Both the position numbers and the translations under genes were made by a program. From positions 1-64,000 of the forward strand of contig NZ_BAZX01000008.1 of assembly GCF_001310955.1 (NCBI RefSeq): DNA of 64,000 nt, read 5' to 3'. Numbering within the stretch: the first letter of the stretch is position 1; every line of letters starts with the position of its first letter. Of this stretch, positions 26,222-36,830 are shown one piece after another. The DNA is from Marinifilum fragile JCM 15579 (lineage in GTDB: Bacteria > Bacteroidota > Bacteroidia > Bacteroidales > Marinifilaceae). The notes below the pieces were generated by a model that was not told where the DNA came from, did not search any database, and was given only the letters and a program-made list of their open reading frames with translations.

Positions 26222-27757
26222 ATGAATAATGAAGTTTCAAGAAGAGAGTTCATCCGAACAGGATCTGTCTCTCTTGCAGGAATGGCGATTCTTCCTTCCT
26301 TTCTAAGCTTTGGATGCAATCGATTAACAGAACAATCAGGACTAAATGAGTATCTGGAACATTTTGGAGTAAGCAAAGAAATGTTACAAAAAGTAATGGC
26401 AGAAGCCTTATCGAGAGGTGGAGACTATTGTGACTTGTATTTTGAACATACCCTTTCGAACAATGTTGGCCTGATGGATAACGAAGTAAATCGTGCAGGT
26501 TCTAATATTGCTTATGGGGTTGGTGTAAGGGTATTAAAAGGTGATCAAACAGGATATGCTTTTTCTGAAGAGGTAAGTTTGGAAGCAATGCTTAAAGTCG
26601 CAAAAACTGCAGCAAGTATTGCTAATGAAAGCAAAGATTTCCCATCTATTAACTTAAGTGAAAAAGTCAATCCGGATTATTACAAGTTTAAGACTGCTTG
26701 GGAAGATGTATCCATCAAGCAAAAAATCCCTTATCTACAAAAACTAAACGACAAGATTTTTGCTTTAGATGAAAAAGTGGATAAAGTTCAAGTTTACCTG
26801 AATGACGAATCCAGCTATGTTTTGTTTGCCAACTCAGAAGGTATTTTGAGTTGTGATTACAGACCAATGTTTAGTTTATATGCCAGCGTAGTAATGATTG
26901 ATGGTGACAAGAAAGAAGATTTTGGTTCATCGAGATCAATGCGAGTAGGCTTCGAATATCTTACTGAAGACTTACTGGATGAAGTAGCCAAAGAAGCTGT
27001 GGATGGCGCAAAAAGACAATTCTTGGCAGGAAAGCCTAAAGCTGGTGAAATGCCTGTTGTTCTGGCTGCTGGTAGTTCTGGTATCTTATTACATGAAGCT
27101 ATAGGTCATGCATTCGAAGCGGATTTCAATCGTAAGGAAACTTCAATTTTCTCTGACAAAATGGGTAAGAAGATTGGTAAAGATTTTGTTACCATCGTTG
27201 ATGATGGAACCAATCCAAATATTCGAGGTTCAGTGAATATTGATGATGAAGGGATTGATACACAAAAAACCAACCTGGTTACAGATGGTGTGTTAACGAG
27301 CTACATTCACGATAGAATTAGTGCCAAACATTATGGTGTAGACCCTACTGGAAATGGTAGAAGAGAATCCTTCCGATATGCTCCACTTCCTCGTATGAGA
27401 AATACTTATATGGAAAATGGTCCTCATACCCAAGAGGAAATCATTGCCAGCGTTAAAGAAGGTGTATTTGTTGATTCATTCACCAATGGAGAGGTGAAAA
27501 TTGGAGCTGGAGATTTTACATTCTATGTGAAATCAGGCTATTTAATTGAAAATGGAAAACTGACTCAACCAATTAAGGATATCAACCTGATTGGTAATGG
27601 TCCTGAATCATTGGCTGAAATTGAAATGGTAGCCAACGATTTTAAAATGGACTGCAGTACCTGGACATGTGGTAAAGGTGGACAAGGAGTTCCTGTATCA
27701 CTAGGATTACCAACAATAAAAGTATCGAAACTTACTGTTGGTGGAGTGAATGCATAA
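26222..27757 (+). CDS. tldD: TldD-family metalloprotease with Tat-type signal
   Basis: About 512 residues from ATG 26222; the TTG at 26174 of the longer frame is less likely because the ATG opens directly onto the signal. Zinc motif HEAIGH (residues 291-296), as in TldD. The N-terminus reads SRREFIRTGSVSLAG, a twin-arginine signal, so the protein is probably exported, unlike cytoplasmic E. coli TldD. TldD/TldE pairs cleave unfolded or modified peptides. The partner gene follows 40 bp downstream. Confidence 0.9.
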   Translation: MNNEVSRREFIRTGSVSLAGMAILPSFLSFGCNRLTEQSGLNEYLEHFGVSKEMLQKVMAEALSRGGDYCDLYFEHTLSNNVGLMDNEVNRAGSNIAYGVGVRVLKGDQTGYAFSEEVSLEAMLKVAKTAASIANESKDFPSINLSEKVNPDYYKFKTAWEDVSIKQKIPYLQKLNDKIFALDEKVDKVQVYLNDESSYVLFANSEGILSCDYRPMFSLYASVVMIDGDKKEDFGSSRSMRVGFEYLTEDLLDEVAKEAVDGAKRQFLAGKPKAGEMPVVLAAGSSGILLHEAIGHAFEADFNRKETSIFSDKMGKKIGKDFVTIVDDGTNPNIRGSVNIDDEGIDTQKTNLVTDGVLTSYIHDRISAKHYGVDPTGNGRRESFRYAPLPRMRNTYMENGPHTQEEIIASVKEGVFVDSFTNGEVKIGAGDFTFYVKSGYLIENGKLTQPIKDINLIGNGPESLAEIEMVANDFKMDCSTWTCGKGGQGVPVSLGLPTIKVSKLTVGGVNA

Positions 27758-27797
27758 TTGCATTCCAGTATCATTTATCAATTAAAAAGAAGAATCA

Positions 27798-29114
27798 ATG
27801 AAAGACAATAAAAAAATGGAATTGGCCCATTGGGCTTCCAAATATGCAAAGGAAAATGGAGCGAATGAAGTTTCAGTTTCTGTTTATGACTCTAAGCAAT
27901 CCGAAGTTGAGATTAGAGAACAAAAAATCGATAAAATTCAGGAGTCAATCGAAAGTGGCTTAAGTATTAAACTTTACGTGAATGGCAGATATTCAACGAA
28001 TTCTACTAACCGATTGAATAAACCTGAATTGGAGAGATTCATTAAAGAAGCAATTTTAGCAACCAATTATCTTGCTGAAGATAAATTCAGATCTTTACCA
28101 AATCGTGAACTTTGTTACAATGGCGAAGAGCGTGATTTGAAACTGTCCGACTCGACTTACGATGCAGTTGATCCTAGAGAAAAGATTGAAGCAGCCATGA
28201 AAGTTGAAGCCGAAACCATGGGAATGGATGATAGAATCATTACAGTTTCTGGTTCCTATGGCGATGGATCATCACGCGGCTACATGGTTATGAGCAATGG
28301 AGTTGAGGGATTCAATGAATCTACTTCTTTCTATGTGAGCGCAAGTGCTTCCATCAATGGAGGCGATAGCAGACCTTCGGCAGGTCATTATATGGCAACT
28401 CGTTTTTGGGACAAATTAAATCCTGAAGGAGTTGGAAAATTTGCTGTTGAGAGGGCTTTGCAGAAAATTGGAGCAAAAAAGATCAAATCTGGTAAAATGG
28501 ATATGCTGATTGAAAATCGTTCTGTTGGTAGAGTATTCAGCTCTTTACTTCAACCATTGTATGGCTACAATTTGCAGCAAAAGCGTTCCTTCATGGAAGG
28601 TAAGATTGGACAGAAGGTGGCTTCAGATGTTTTAACCATCATTGATAATCCATTTATTGAATCGGGTCGTAATTCTCGTCTTTTCGACGGCGAAGGATTG
28701 GCAGCCAAAGAAATGACTGTGATTGAAAAAGGAATTCTTAAAACCTATTATATTGGCAATTATTACGGAAAAAAATTAGAGATGCAACCAACCACTGGTT
28801 CTCCATCTAATTTAATTTTCGAAAAAGGGAGTAAGGATTTAAACGACTTAACCAGGGAAATGAAAGAAGGTATTTTGGTTACTGGTTTTAATGGAGGTAA
28901 CTCTAATCCTGCTACTGGTGATTTCTCGGTAGGAGTTGAAGGTTTCTATGTGAAAAATGGGGAAATTCTTCATCCTATTGCTGGAATGAACATTACAGGG
29001 AATCACAAAGAGATTTGGAATCAGCTGGTAGCTGTTGGAAATGATCCATTAACCGATCGTTCATGGCAAACTCCAAGTATGCTATTTGAAGGAATTGATT
29101 TTAGCGGATTGTAA
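27798..29114 (+). CDS. TldE/PmbA-family protein
   Basis: A 438-residue partner of TldD. It shares the TldD fold but lacks the HExxxH motif, as TldE subunits do. Conserved stretches include SGLSIKLYVNGRYSTNSTN at the N-terminus and GNHKEIWNQLVAVGNDP near the C-terminus. There is no signal peptide, which is odd beside a Tat-exported TldD: either the TldD signal is not used, or TldE is carried along with it. Co-directional and close, with a terminator after it. Confidence 0.88.
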   Translation: MKDNKKMELAHWASKYAKENGANEVSVSVYDSKQSEVEIREQKIDKIQESIESGLSIKLYVNGRYSTNSTNRLNKPELERFIKEAILATNYLAEDKFRSLPNRELCYNGEERDLKLSDSTYDAVDPREKIEAAMKVEAETMGMDDRIITVSGSYGDGSSRGYMVMSNGVEGFNESTSFYVSASASINGGDSRPSAGHYMATRFWDKLNPEGVGKFAVERALQKIGAKKIKSGKMDMLIENRSVGRVFSSLLQPLYGYNLQQKRSFMEGKIGQKVASDVLTIIDNPFIESGRNSRLFDGEGLAAKEMTVIEKGILKTYYIGNYYGKKLEMQPTTGSPSNLIFEKGSKDLNDLTREMKEGILVTGFNGGNSNPATGDFSVGVEGFYVKNGEILHPIAGMNITGNHKEIWNQLVAVGNDPLTDRSWQTPSMLFEGIDFSGL

Positions 29115-29141
29115 AATAATGATCTAAAATTTTAAAAAATT

Positions 29142-29180
29142 GGGTCTGTTGGGATTTTGTTCCGAACAGACCTATTTTTG
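29142..29180 (+). terminator. terminator of the tldD-tldE unit
   Basis: Stem GGTCTGTT (29143-29150) / AACAGACC (29165-29172) with a 14-base loop, then ATTTTTG. Confidence 0.75.
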
Positions 29181-29226
29181 TAATGCGAAATGATCAAACA
29201 GAATTAAACTGATTTAATTTTAAAAT

Positions 29227-30838
29227 ATGTACTCAAAGCAATTCATCTCACTATTTCTGATTCTATTATCATTTACATCCTATTCCAATTCGATATTTCA
29301 AAGTGATAAAGAAAAGAATGTAAATTATTATCTGAAGCTAAAGGATAGTATTGATGATGCAAAATGGAGGAAAATAAACTCACTTACTGATTCCATAAAC
29401 CGATTGGATAAGAATGTCAATTTAGAACATCAATATCAGTTGCTTTCAGGTTTAAGCAAAGAGTATGAGTATTTCGTTTATGATTCAGCTTTTTATTATG
29501 GCAATAAGACTTTGCAAATGGCTTATCAGTTAAAAGAGGTAGAGAAAGTTGCAGAATCGAAATCAAATCTGGCACTGGTTTTACTATTAAAAGGTTTATA
29601 CAAAGAAACCATTGATACCATACAAACCATAAGAGGGCAGGATTTGCCTAATGAAAAAAGAATTGAATTTTATGCCGTTGCATATCGTGCATATTATGAT
29701 TTGGCAAACTCTCGTTGGGGATTTTATTCTCCCAAGTATCGAAAGATAGGAGATCAGTATGTTGATAAAATTGAAGAGGAGGGAAAAGCAAACTTTTTTC
29801 ATTATAACTTGGCTTTGGCTCTTAAAAGTCTGAATCATCAAAAGGATAAGAGTGCAGTAAAATATTACACTAAAATAATAGAAGGTTTAAATCTCGATCC
29901 CCACCAAATGGCAATATGTCAGAGTGGTATGGGGGTTGCTTTAGCGCGGTTAGGAAAAAAAGATGAGGCAAAAAAAGCGATTGAAAAAGCAGTAATTGGA
30001 GATGTGCTATCGGCTACGAAAGAAACATTAGCTTCCAAAATTTTAGCCGAGATACTATTTCACGAAGGGGATCTCGAGACAGCTAATAAACTTATAGAAC
30101 AGGCAAGAGAAGATGCTGAATTTTATGGTAGTGATGCACGCAGGTTGGAAATATCTTTCATCCAACCGGATATTGATGCAGCTGTTGTTGGAGAGCTGGA
30201 AAAAGAGAAAAGACTAGTTGTACTCATTGGCATTGTAATTTCTGTATTACTGATTGTAATTATCGTTTTGGCGATTGTATTCTTTAAACAATTGCAAGAA
30301 TTAAAAAAGGTTAGAAAGGAAATTGGTGAGCGTAACGAAAATCTTAGAATAGTAAATGAAAGTTTAAGAGAGGTAAGTCGAATTAAGGAGGAATATGTTG
30401 GGTATTATTTTAATTTCAGTTCACAGTTTATTGAGAAAATGGAAGGCATGAAAAAGGCCATATCCCGGCAGTTAATGACAAAACAATACGAAGCAATTCA
30501 ATCGGAATTAAAAAATTACAATCCTAAAAAAGAACGACAATTACTATTCGAAGATTTTGACAGAATCTTCTTAAAACTTTTCCCTGATTTTGTGAAGCGA
30601 TTTAATTTGTTGTTTGAGGAATCTGAAAGGATAAGCTTAAAAGATTCTCAAAGCCTAAATACAGATTTAAGAATATTCGCTTTAATTAGATTGGGTGTAA
30701 ACGATAAATGAAAAAATTGCAAGTATTTTGAATTTCTCCGTAAATACAATTTATACCTATAAGACGAGAATTAAGAATCGATCTCTCATATCAAATGATG
30801 AATTTGAAGCAAAAATAATGGAAATTAAGTCGGTTTAA
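29227..30838 (+). CDS. DUF6377-type TPR/HTH regulator, single-base frameshift near the end
   Basis: Signal-like N-terminus, a TPR-type helical sensor (about 50-320), one TM (about 333-353), a coiled coil and the DUF6377-like region ending [10 protein letters not shown]. The first frame stops at TGA 30709-30711. One base on, the frame continues with [20 protein letters not shown] to the TAA at 30836-30838, the expected LuxR-like helix-turn-helix end. An extra A in GATAAATGAA accounts for it. Family members are membrane-bound regulators, often beside glycan-use genes. The adjacent GH97 gene is the likely target. Confidence 0.78.
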
Positions 30839-31030
30839 ATGGATATTTGATCTATATGTCATCTATATTTTGCCTCGCTATTTTTGTTTGTAAGTATCAT
30901 TAAATTAAGGCTTAATATTTCTTAAGATATCTTTGATTTCTATATTTTGGGTTTGTTTTTAGATATTGACTAACTTCTATTGTTATTTTGAAGTTGAGGA
31001 ATACAAATAACTAAATCAATAAACTCAGCA

Positions 31031-33109
31031 ATGAAAATTAAATCAATTCAAAGTTTGTTAATTGGTTGCTTGATGATTTTTGCATCATGTACCAATGAGA
31101 AAATAACAACCAAAGTTTCATCGCCAGATGGCAAAATAGGTATTGAAGTGAGTATGGTAGAAGGTCAGGCTACTTATCAGGTTTCTTTTAAAGGTAAGCC
31201 AGTAATTGAACCTTCATCAATGGGATTTGACTTGAAGAACATGCCAGCCATTGAAAAAGGTTGGAAAATTGTGGATTCTGAAAGTTCATCGAGCGATTCT
31301 AGCTGGGAAATGCAATGGGGAGAGAAACGAGTTGTAGTTGATAATTTTAATCAATTAAAATTGAGCTTGGAAGAACAGCAAGCTCCAAACAGAAAAATGA
31401 ATATCGTTTTCAAGCTTTATAATGATGGCTTGGGATTTCGTTATGAGTTCCCTGAACAAGATGCGATGAAAGAGGTTTTGATTACTGAAGAAAATACTCA
31501 ATTTAATTTGACAGGAGATCATAAAACATGGTGGATTCCTGGAGATTGGGATATTTATGAGCATTTGTACAATACAACAATGTTTTCGGAAATTGATGCT
31601 ACAAAATTAAGGAATCATGCAAGTTTAGCACAAACATCTATTCCAAATAACGCAGTAAATACTCCTGTTTCGATGAAAACGGATGATGGCGTTTACCTAA
31701 GTTTCCACGAAGCAAACTTGACAGATTACTCCGGAATGACCTTGAAAGTAAACAAGGAAGACTTAATGTGGGAATCTTGTTTGGTTGGATCATTAAATAA
31801 TGATTACAAAGTAAAGCGTAGTGTTCCATTTAATACACCTTGGAGAACCATTCAGATTGCTGAGAAAGCAGGTGATTTAATTGAATCGGATCTGATTGTA
31901 AATTTGAATGAACCAAATAAAATTGGTAAGGTTGATTACTTCAAACCAATGAAATATGTAGGTATCTGGTGGGATATGCACTTGGGAACCAAGACCTGGG
32001 ATAAAGCAAGTGGACGCCATGGTGCTACTACCGAATATGCAAAAGAATTAATCGATTTTGCCTCAGAAAATAATATTGGAGGTATTTTGGTTGAAGGTTG
32101 GAATACCGGATGGGAACATTGGATTGGATTTGAAGATCGAGAAGGTGTTTTTGATTTTGTAACTCCTTATCCTGATTACGATTTGGCCGAGGTGGTTCGC
32201 TATGGAAAATCAAAAGGTGTTGAGTTAATCATGCACCACGAAACATCTGCAGCTCCACGTACCTACGATCAGCAAATGGATACTGCATACCATTTAATGA
32301 ACTCATTGGGAATTCACTCTGTGAAAACCGGTTATGTTGGAAAAATTATTCCTAAAGGAGAGTTCCATCACGGACAATGGATGGTGAATCACTACAGAAG
32401 AGCTTTGGTAAAAGGAGCAGAGAACAAGATTGCAATTAATGCTCACGAACCAATTAAAGCTACAGGTTTACGTCGTACTTATCCAAATGCGATTGCAAGA
32501 GAAGGTCTTCGTGGACAGGAATTTAATGCATGGTCTTCTGATGGAGGAAATCCGGCAGAACACTTGCCAATCGTAGCGTTTACACGTATGTTAGCTGGTC
32601 CTATTGATTACACACCAGGTATTTTCAATATCAAATTGGAACCATATAAGAAAGATAACCAGGTAAATACAACTTTGGCTCACCAGTTGGCTTTGTATGT
32701 TGTGATTAACAGTCCTATTCAAATGGTGCCAGACTTGATTGAAAGTTATAAAGGAAATGATGCATTCCAATTTATTCGTGATGTTGCTGTAAACTGGGAG
32801 CAAACAAAAGTATTGAATGGTGAGATTGGTGATTTTGTTACCATTGCTCGTCAGGATCGTGAATCGAATAATTGGTTTGTTGGTGCAATTACCGATGAAA
32901 ATGCTCGTGACCTGAAAGTTGCACTAGACTTCTTGCCAGCAAGTAAGAAATACATGGCAACGATCTATATGGATGGAGATAGTGCACATTGGGACAAAAA
33001 CCCTACTGAATACAAGATTGAAAAAATGGAAGTTGATAACACTTCTGAATTACAACTAAAATTAGCTGCAGGTGGTGGAGTAGCAATTAGTTTGATTGAA
33101 ATGAAGTAG
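31031..33109 (+). CDS. GH97 alpha-glucosidase lipoprotein (SusB-like, inverting type)
   Basis: A 692-residue lipoprotein (lipobox MIFASC, Cys20). Glycoside hydrolase family 97: N-terminal beta-sandwich (about 25-290), (beta/alpha)8 barrel (about 290-580), C-terminal sheet. The three glutamates of the inverting SusB mechanism are present as HHE (404), AHE (473) and GQE (497). Their spacings of 69 and 24 equal those of SusB (439/508/532). The position of the retaining-type nucleophile Asp reads KTGYVG, so this should be an inverting, calcium-dependent alpha-glucosidase in the periplasm. Located after the regulator gene. Confidence 0.93.
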   Translation: MKIKSIQSLLIGCLMIFASCTNEKITTKVSSPDGKIGIEVSMVEGQATYQVSFKGKPVIEPSSMGFDLKNMPAIEKGWKIVDSESSSSDSSWEMQWGEKRVVVDNFNQLKLSLEEQQAPNRKMNIVFKLYNDGLGFRYEFPEQDAMKEVLITEENTQFNLTGDHKTWWIPGDWDIYEHLYNTTMFSEIDATKLRNHASLAQTSIPNNAVNTPVSMKTDDGVYLSFHEANLTDYSGMTLKVNKEDLMWESCLVGSLNNDYKVKRSVPFNTPWRTIQIAEKAGDLIESDLIVNLNEPNKIGKVDYFKPMKYVGIWWDMHLGTKTWDKASGRHGATTEYAKELIDFASENNIGGILVEGWNTGWEHWIGFEDREGVFDFVTPYPDYDLAEVVRYGKSKGVELIMHHETSAAPRTYDQQMDTAYHLMNSLGIHSVKTGYVGKIIPKGEFHHGQWMVNHYRRALVKGAENKIAINAHEPIKATGLRRTYPNAIAREGLRGQEFNAWSSDGGNPAEHLPIVAFTRMLAGPIDYTPGIFNIKLEPYKKDNQVNTTLAHQLALYVVINSPIQMVPDLIESYKGNDAFQFIRDVAVNWEQTKVLNGEIGDFVTIARQDRESNNWFVGAITDENARDLKVALDFLPASKKYMATIYMDGDSAHWDKNPTEYKIEKMEVDNTSELQLKLAAGGGVAISLIEMK

Positions 33110-33132
33110 AGTTAATACTTTAACAATATTTT

Positions 33133-33167
33133 AAGTGGCATTCTTCTCGGAGGATGCCACTTTTTTT
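33133..33167 (+). terminator. terminator after the GH97 gene
   Basis: Stem AAGTGGCAT (33133-33141) / ATGCCACTT (33154-33162) followed by T7. Confidence 0.85.
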
Positions 33168-33225
33168 GTAGCTTCACTTCATCAATTTTTAAAATTGATA
33201 AGCTTAATTCACAAATACTAGTAAC

Positions 33226-36200
33226 ATGCTAAAAATCAGATTGAGAATTGGTGTATTGTTCATCGTTCTTTTGAGCATTATTGGAAGTGCTCATGCAAAA
33301 GAGGATGTTCGTTTAATACGATATCCTGATATTAATAACAATTTAATCGCATTTGTGTATGCTGGCGATATTTGGACTGTAGATTCAAATGGTGGTGATG
33401 CAACACGTTTAACTTCTCATATGGGAATGGAATTATTTCCTAAAATTTCTCCAGATGGAAAGTGGATAGCCTTTTCAGGTGAATACTCTGGAAGTCGTCA
33501 GGTTTATGTAATGCCTGCTACAGGAGGCACTCCAAAACAGTTGACGTATTACAATTCGGTTGGTTTAATGCCACCACGTGGAGGTTTTGATAATGTTGTT
33601 CTAGACTGGACACCAGATAGCAAATCGATCCTGGTACGTATGAATCGCACAGCTTTTGGAGAGAGAAATGGTAAATATTTTAAAGTTGGTATTGATGGAG
33701 GAATGGAAGAGGAGCTTCAAATTCCTGAAGGTGGATTTGGAGTATTCTCGCCTGATGCCACTAAAATGTGTTTTGCTCCAATTAGTCGTGAATTTCGTAC
33801 TTGGAAAAGATACAAGGGAGGGCGTGCAGCTGATCTTTGGATCTACGATTTAGAGAATGATCAATCCGAAAGAATTACAAAATTTGTTGGTTCCGACCAG
33901 ATTCCTTCGTGGTACAAGAATGCCATTTATTTTGCTTCAGATCGTGACTTGAAACTGAATATCTACAAATATGATGTAGACAGCAAGGAATTGTCTCAAA
34001 TGACGCATCACAAGAATTTTGATGTGATGTGGCCATCGGGTGAGAATGGACAAATTGCGTATGAAAACGGAGGACAACTATACAAGTTAAATCTGGAAAC
34101 AGGAAAAGAGGAACGCGTAATTGTTAATATCAATTTTGATAATCCAAACACATTGCCATTCTATAAAAATGTGAAAGGATTCATTGAGAATTGGGCTGTT
34201 TCTCCTTCAGGAAAACGTGCGTTGTTCGATGCTCGTGGTGATATTTTTTCGGTTCCGGCTGAAAATGGATCTACAATTAATTTAACGCAAACACAAGGCG
34301 TTAGAGAAATGTCACCAAGATGGTCCCCAAATGGGAAATACATTTCATATTACTCTGATGCTACAGGTGAGTATGAAATCTATTTACTGGAAAACAAGAA
34401 GGGAGCTAAGGCAAAACAACTTACCAAAGGATCTTCTTCTTGGATGTATCAACCAAAGTGGACTCCAGATAGTAAGTATCTGATTTTCTTCGATCGCAGT
34501 TTAAAATTGAAGTTGATCAATGTTGAAACTGGCGAATTAAAAGTGATTGATAAAGCAGAGAGAAATGAAATTAGAGATTTTTCTCTTTCACCAGATTCAG
34601 ATTGGATCGCTTACGTAAAAGATAGTTCGAACGGGCAAGGTGCAATTTGGGTTTACCAACTTTCAACAGGTAAGAAACATGCTTTAACCAATGATACATT
34701 TGGTGATTCTTCTCCTGTATTCTCCAAAGATGGAAACTTTATGTATTTCCTATCGAATAGAGATTTTAACCTTGATTTTTCAAGTTTCGAGTTCAATTAC
34801 TTGTATAATAATGCAACTCGCATTTATGCAATGGCTTTAAATGCCGATGGACCAAAATTATTTCCACTAAAAACTGATGTTGAAGAATATAAGGAAGAGG
34901 TGAAAGAATCATCAAAGTCAAAGAAAAAAGCCAAAGGTGATGCTACAAAAGTGCAGAAACTAAAGGTGAAAATTGATTTGGATGGCATAAACAATCGTAT
35001 CATTGCATTCCCTGTATCATCAGGAAATTACAGCGGACTACAGGCTGTTGAAGATGGTATTTTATACAGAACCAATGGTAGTTTGCATCACTACATTCTT
35101 AAAAAAGAAAAGGATGAGGTGGTACTTGAGTCTGTTTCAGATTACGAATTGGCTGACGATGGAAATAAAATAATGTACCGTTCGGGTTCAACTTATGGCA
35201 TTACAGATTTATCAAAAGGTCAGGCAGCAAAGGCTGGAGCATTGGATCTTGAAGATATGGAAATGAAGATTGATCCTGTTAAGGAATGGAATCAGATCTA
35301 TACCGATGGCTGGAGAATCTTTAGAGATTATTTCTATGTGGAAAACATTCATGGTGTTGATTGGGCTAAAATTAAAGCCGATTATGAACCGATGGTGAAA
35401 GACCTTGGACATCGTGCGGATTTGGATTACATTTTAGGTGAAATCATTTCGGAGACGAATACAGGCCATGCTTACGTGAACTATGGTGATTTTGAGAAAG
35501 TAAAATCAGTGCAAACAGGTTTACTGGGTGCAAAACTAAAAGCTGATTTGAAAAACAACAGATACATCATTTCAAAAATCTACGATGGAGAAAACTGGAA
35601 TCCAGCACGTCGTTCTCCTTTAACTGAACAAGGTGTAAATATAAAAGAAGGTCAGTACTTGATTAGCATTAATGGACATGATGTTACTACCAAGGTAAAT
35701 CCATACTTGTATCTTGAGAATATGGTTGGCAAGAGAGTTGAAATTGCAGTAAACTCTACTCCAAGTACTGAGGGCGCTAAGACTTATACCATTAAACCAA
35801 TTGCTAGTGAACTGGAGATAATTTACCTGGATTGGGTGAATGAACGAAGAGCAATGGTTGAAAAATTATCAAGTGGAAAAATTGGGTACATTCATGTTCC
35901 AAACACGGCAGTAGAAGGTAATCGTGAATTGCACAGGGGAATGTATGCATATCACGATAAAGAAGCATTGATTATTGATGACCGTTACAATGGTGGTGGA
36001 TTCATTCCTGATCATATGGCTGATTTATTAGATCGAGATGTACTTTCATACTGGCACTTACGTGGATTGGAACCATGGAAAACACCTGGTGTGGCTCACG
36101 ATGGACCTAAAGCGATGTTGATCAACCATTATTCTTCTTCAGGTGGAGATGCATTCCCATATTTCTTCCGTAAAAAAGGATTGGGTAAATTGATTGGTAC

Positions 36201-36504
36201 TCGTACCTGGGGCGGATTAGTTGGTATGTCGGGGAACGCCGGATTAGTTGATGGCGGCTATATTGCAGTTCCTCGTTTTGGTATCTTCGATGAAAACCAA
36301 AACTGGATTATTGAAGGTGTGGGTGTATATCCGGATATCGAAGTTTACGATGAACCACACTTGGTGGCAAAAGGAATTGATCCTTGTGTTAAAAGAGCTG
36401 TGGAAGAGTTGTTAAAGGAACTGGAAAATAAGCCAGCAAAGAAAAAAGTTATTCCACCTGCTAACCCTAACCGATCAGAGTGGATTGAAGAAGATATTAA
36501 ATAA
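33226..36504 (+). CDS. tricorn-like S41 protease with beta-propellers
   Basis: A 1092-residue exported protein (signal peptide ending SAHAKE). In order: two beta-propeller regions of WD40/PD40 repeats (about 30-330 and 335-660; repeated SPDGKWIAF-type motifs), a helical C1 segment, a PDZ domain (about 790-880) and an S41 peptidase domain (about 885-1060). The nucleophile is Ser972 in YSSSGGDAFPYFF; the next residue is Gly where archaeal tricorn has Asp. Such enzymes degrade peptides of 6-12 residues. Placed between GH97 and an M16 protease, each with its own terminator. Confidence 0.92.
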   Translation: MLKIRLRIGVLFIVLLSIIGSAHAKEDVRLIRYPDINNNLIAFVYAGDIWTVDSNGGDATRLTSHMGMELFPKISPDGKWIAFSGEYSGSRQVYVMPATGGTPKQLTYYNSVGLMPPRGGFDNVVLDWTPDSKSILVRMNRTAFGERNGKYFKVGIDGGMEEELQIPEGGFGVFSPDATKMCFAPISREFRTWKRYKGGRAADLWIYDLENDQSERITKFVGSDQIPSWYKNAIYFASDRDLKLNIYKYDVDSKELSQMTHHKNFDVMWPSGENGQIAYENGGQLYKLNLETGKEERVIVNINFDNPNTLPFYKNVKGFIENWAVSPSGKRALFDARGDIFSVPAENGSTINLTQTQGVREMSPRWSPNGKYISYYSDATGEYEIYLLENKKGAKAKQLTKGSSSWMYQPKWTPDSKYLIFFDRSLKLKLINVETGELKVIDKAERNEIRDFSLSPDSDWIAYVKDSSNGQGAIWVYQLSTGKKHALTNDTFGDSSPVFSKDGNFMYFLSNRDFNLDFSSFEFNYLYNNATRIYAMALNADGPKLFPLKTDVEEYKEEVKESSKSKKKAKGDATKVQKLKVKIDLDGINNRIIAFPVSSGNYSGLQAVEDGILYRTNGSLHHYILKKEKDEVVLESVSDYELADDGNKIMYRSGSTYGITDLSKGQAAKAGALDLEDMEMKIDPVKEWNQIYTDGWRIFRDYFYVENIHGVDWAKIKADYEPMVKDLGHRADLDYILGEIISETNTGHAYVNYGDFEKVKSVQTGLLGAKLKADLKNNRYIISKIYDGENWNPARRSPLTEQGVNIKEGQYLISINGHDVTTKVNPYLYLENMVGKRVEIAVNSTPSTEGAKTYTIKPIASELEIIYLDWVNERRAMVEKLSSGKIGYIHVPNTAVEGNRELHRGMYAYHDKEALIIDDRYNGGGFIPDHMADLLDRDVLSYWHLRGLEPWKTPGVAHDGPKAMLINHYSSSGGDAFPYFFRKKGLGKLIGTRTWGGLVGMSGNAGLVDGGYIAVPRFGIFDENQNWIIEGVGVYPDIEVYDEPHLVAKGIDPCVKRAVEELLKELENKPAKKKVIPPANPNRSEWIEEDIK

Positions 36505-36523
36505 TATATATCAATATAAACAG

Positions 36524-36557
36524 AAGGAGCATCAGATTGGATGCTCCTTTTTTTTTT
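36524..36557 (+). terminator. terminator after the tricorn gene
   Basis: Perfect stem AAGGAGCATC (36524-36533) / GATGCTCCTT (36540-36549) with a long T run. The same AAGGAGCATC stem recurs at 39681 and 41906. Confidence 0.9.
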
Positions 36558-36830
36558 GGACTCTATGAGTAATTTAGATTAAATCTATATTGAAAGCTAA
36601 AAGAAGTTAGAAGTTTATGAAAAAATATGCGACTTTATTTGAAGAAAAGTGAACGTTTTAGAGGGTTTGGCGAATAATTTACAGTCAATTTTATATGGTA
36701 AATATTAAATTGTCCAATCGTTAAAAAATGTAAATGGGATTGTTAAATAACTATTTCTTTCGTTAATTTATATAGAACTTGCATTTATGTTGTGTAGGTT
36801 TTAAAATCAAATCACCAAAACAGATATCAA
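36558..36830. other. AT-rich upstream region of the M16 gene
   Basis: No coding frame. It presumably contains the promoter of the M16 gene, but no exact TTTG-N19/21-TAnnTTTG match was found. Confidence 0.35.
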
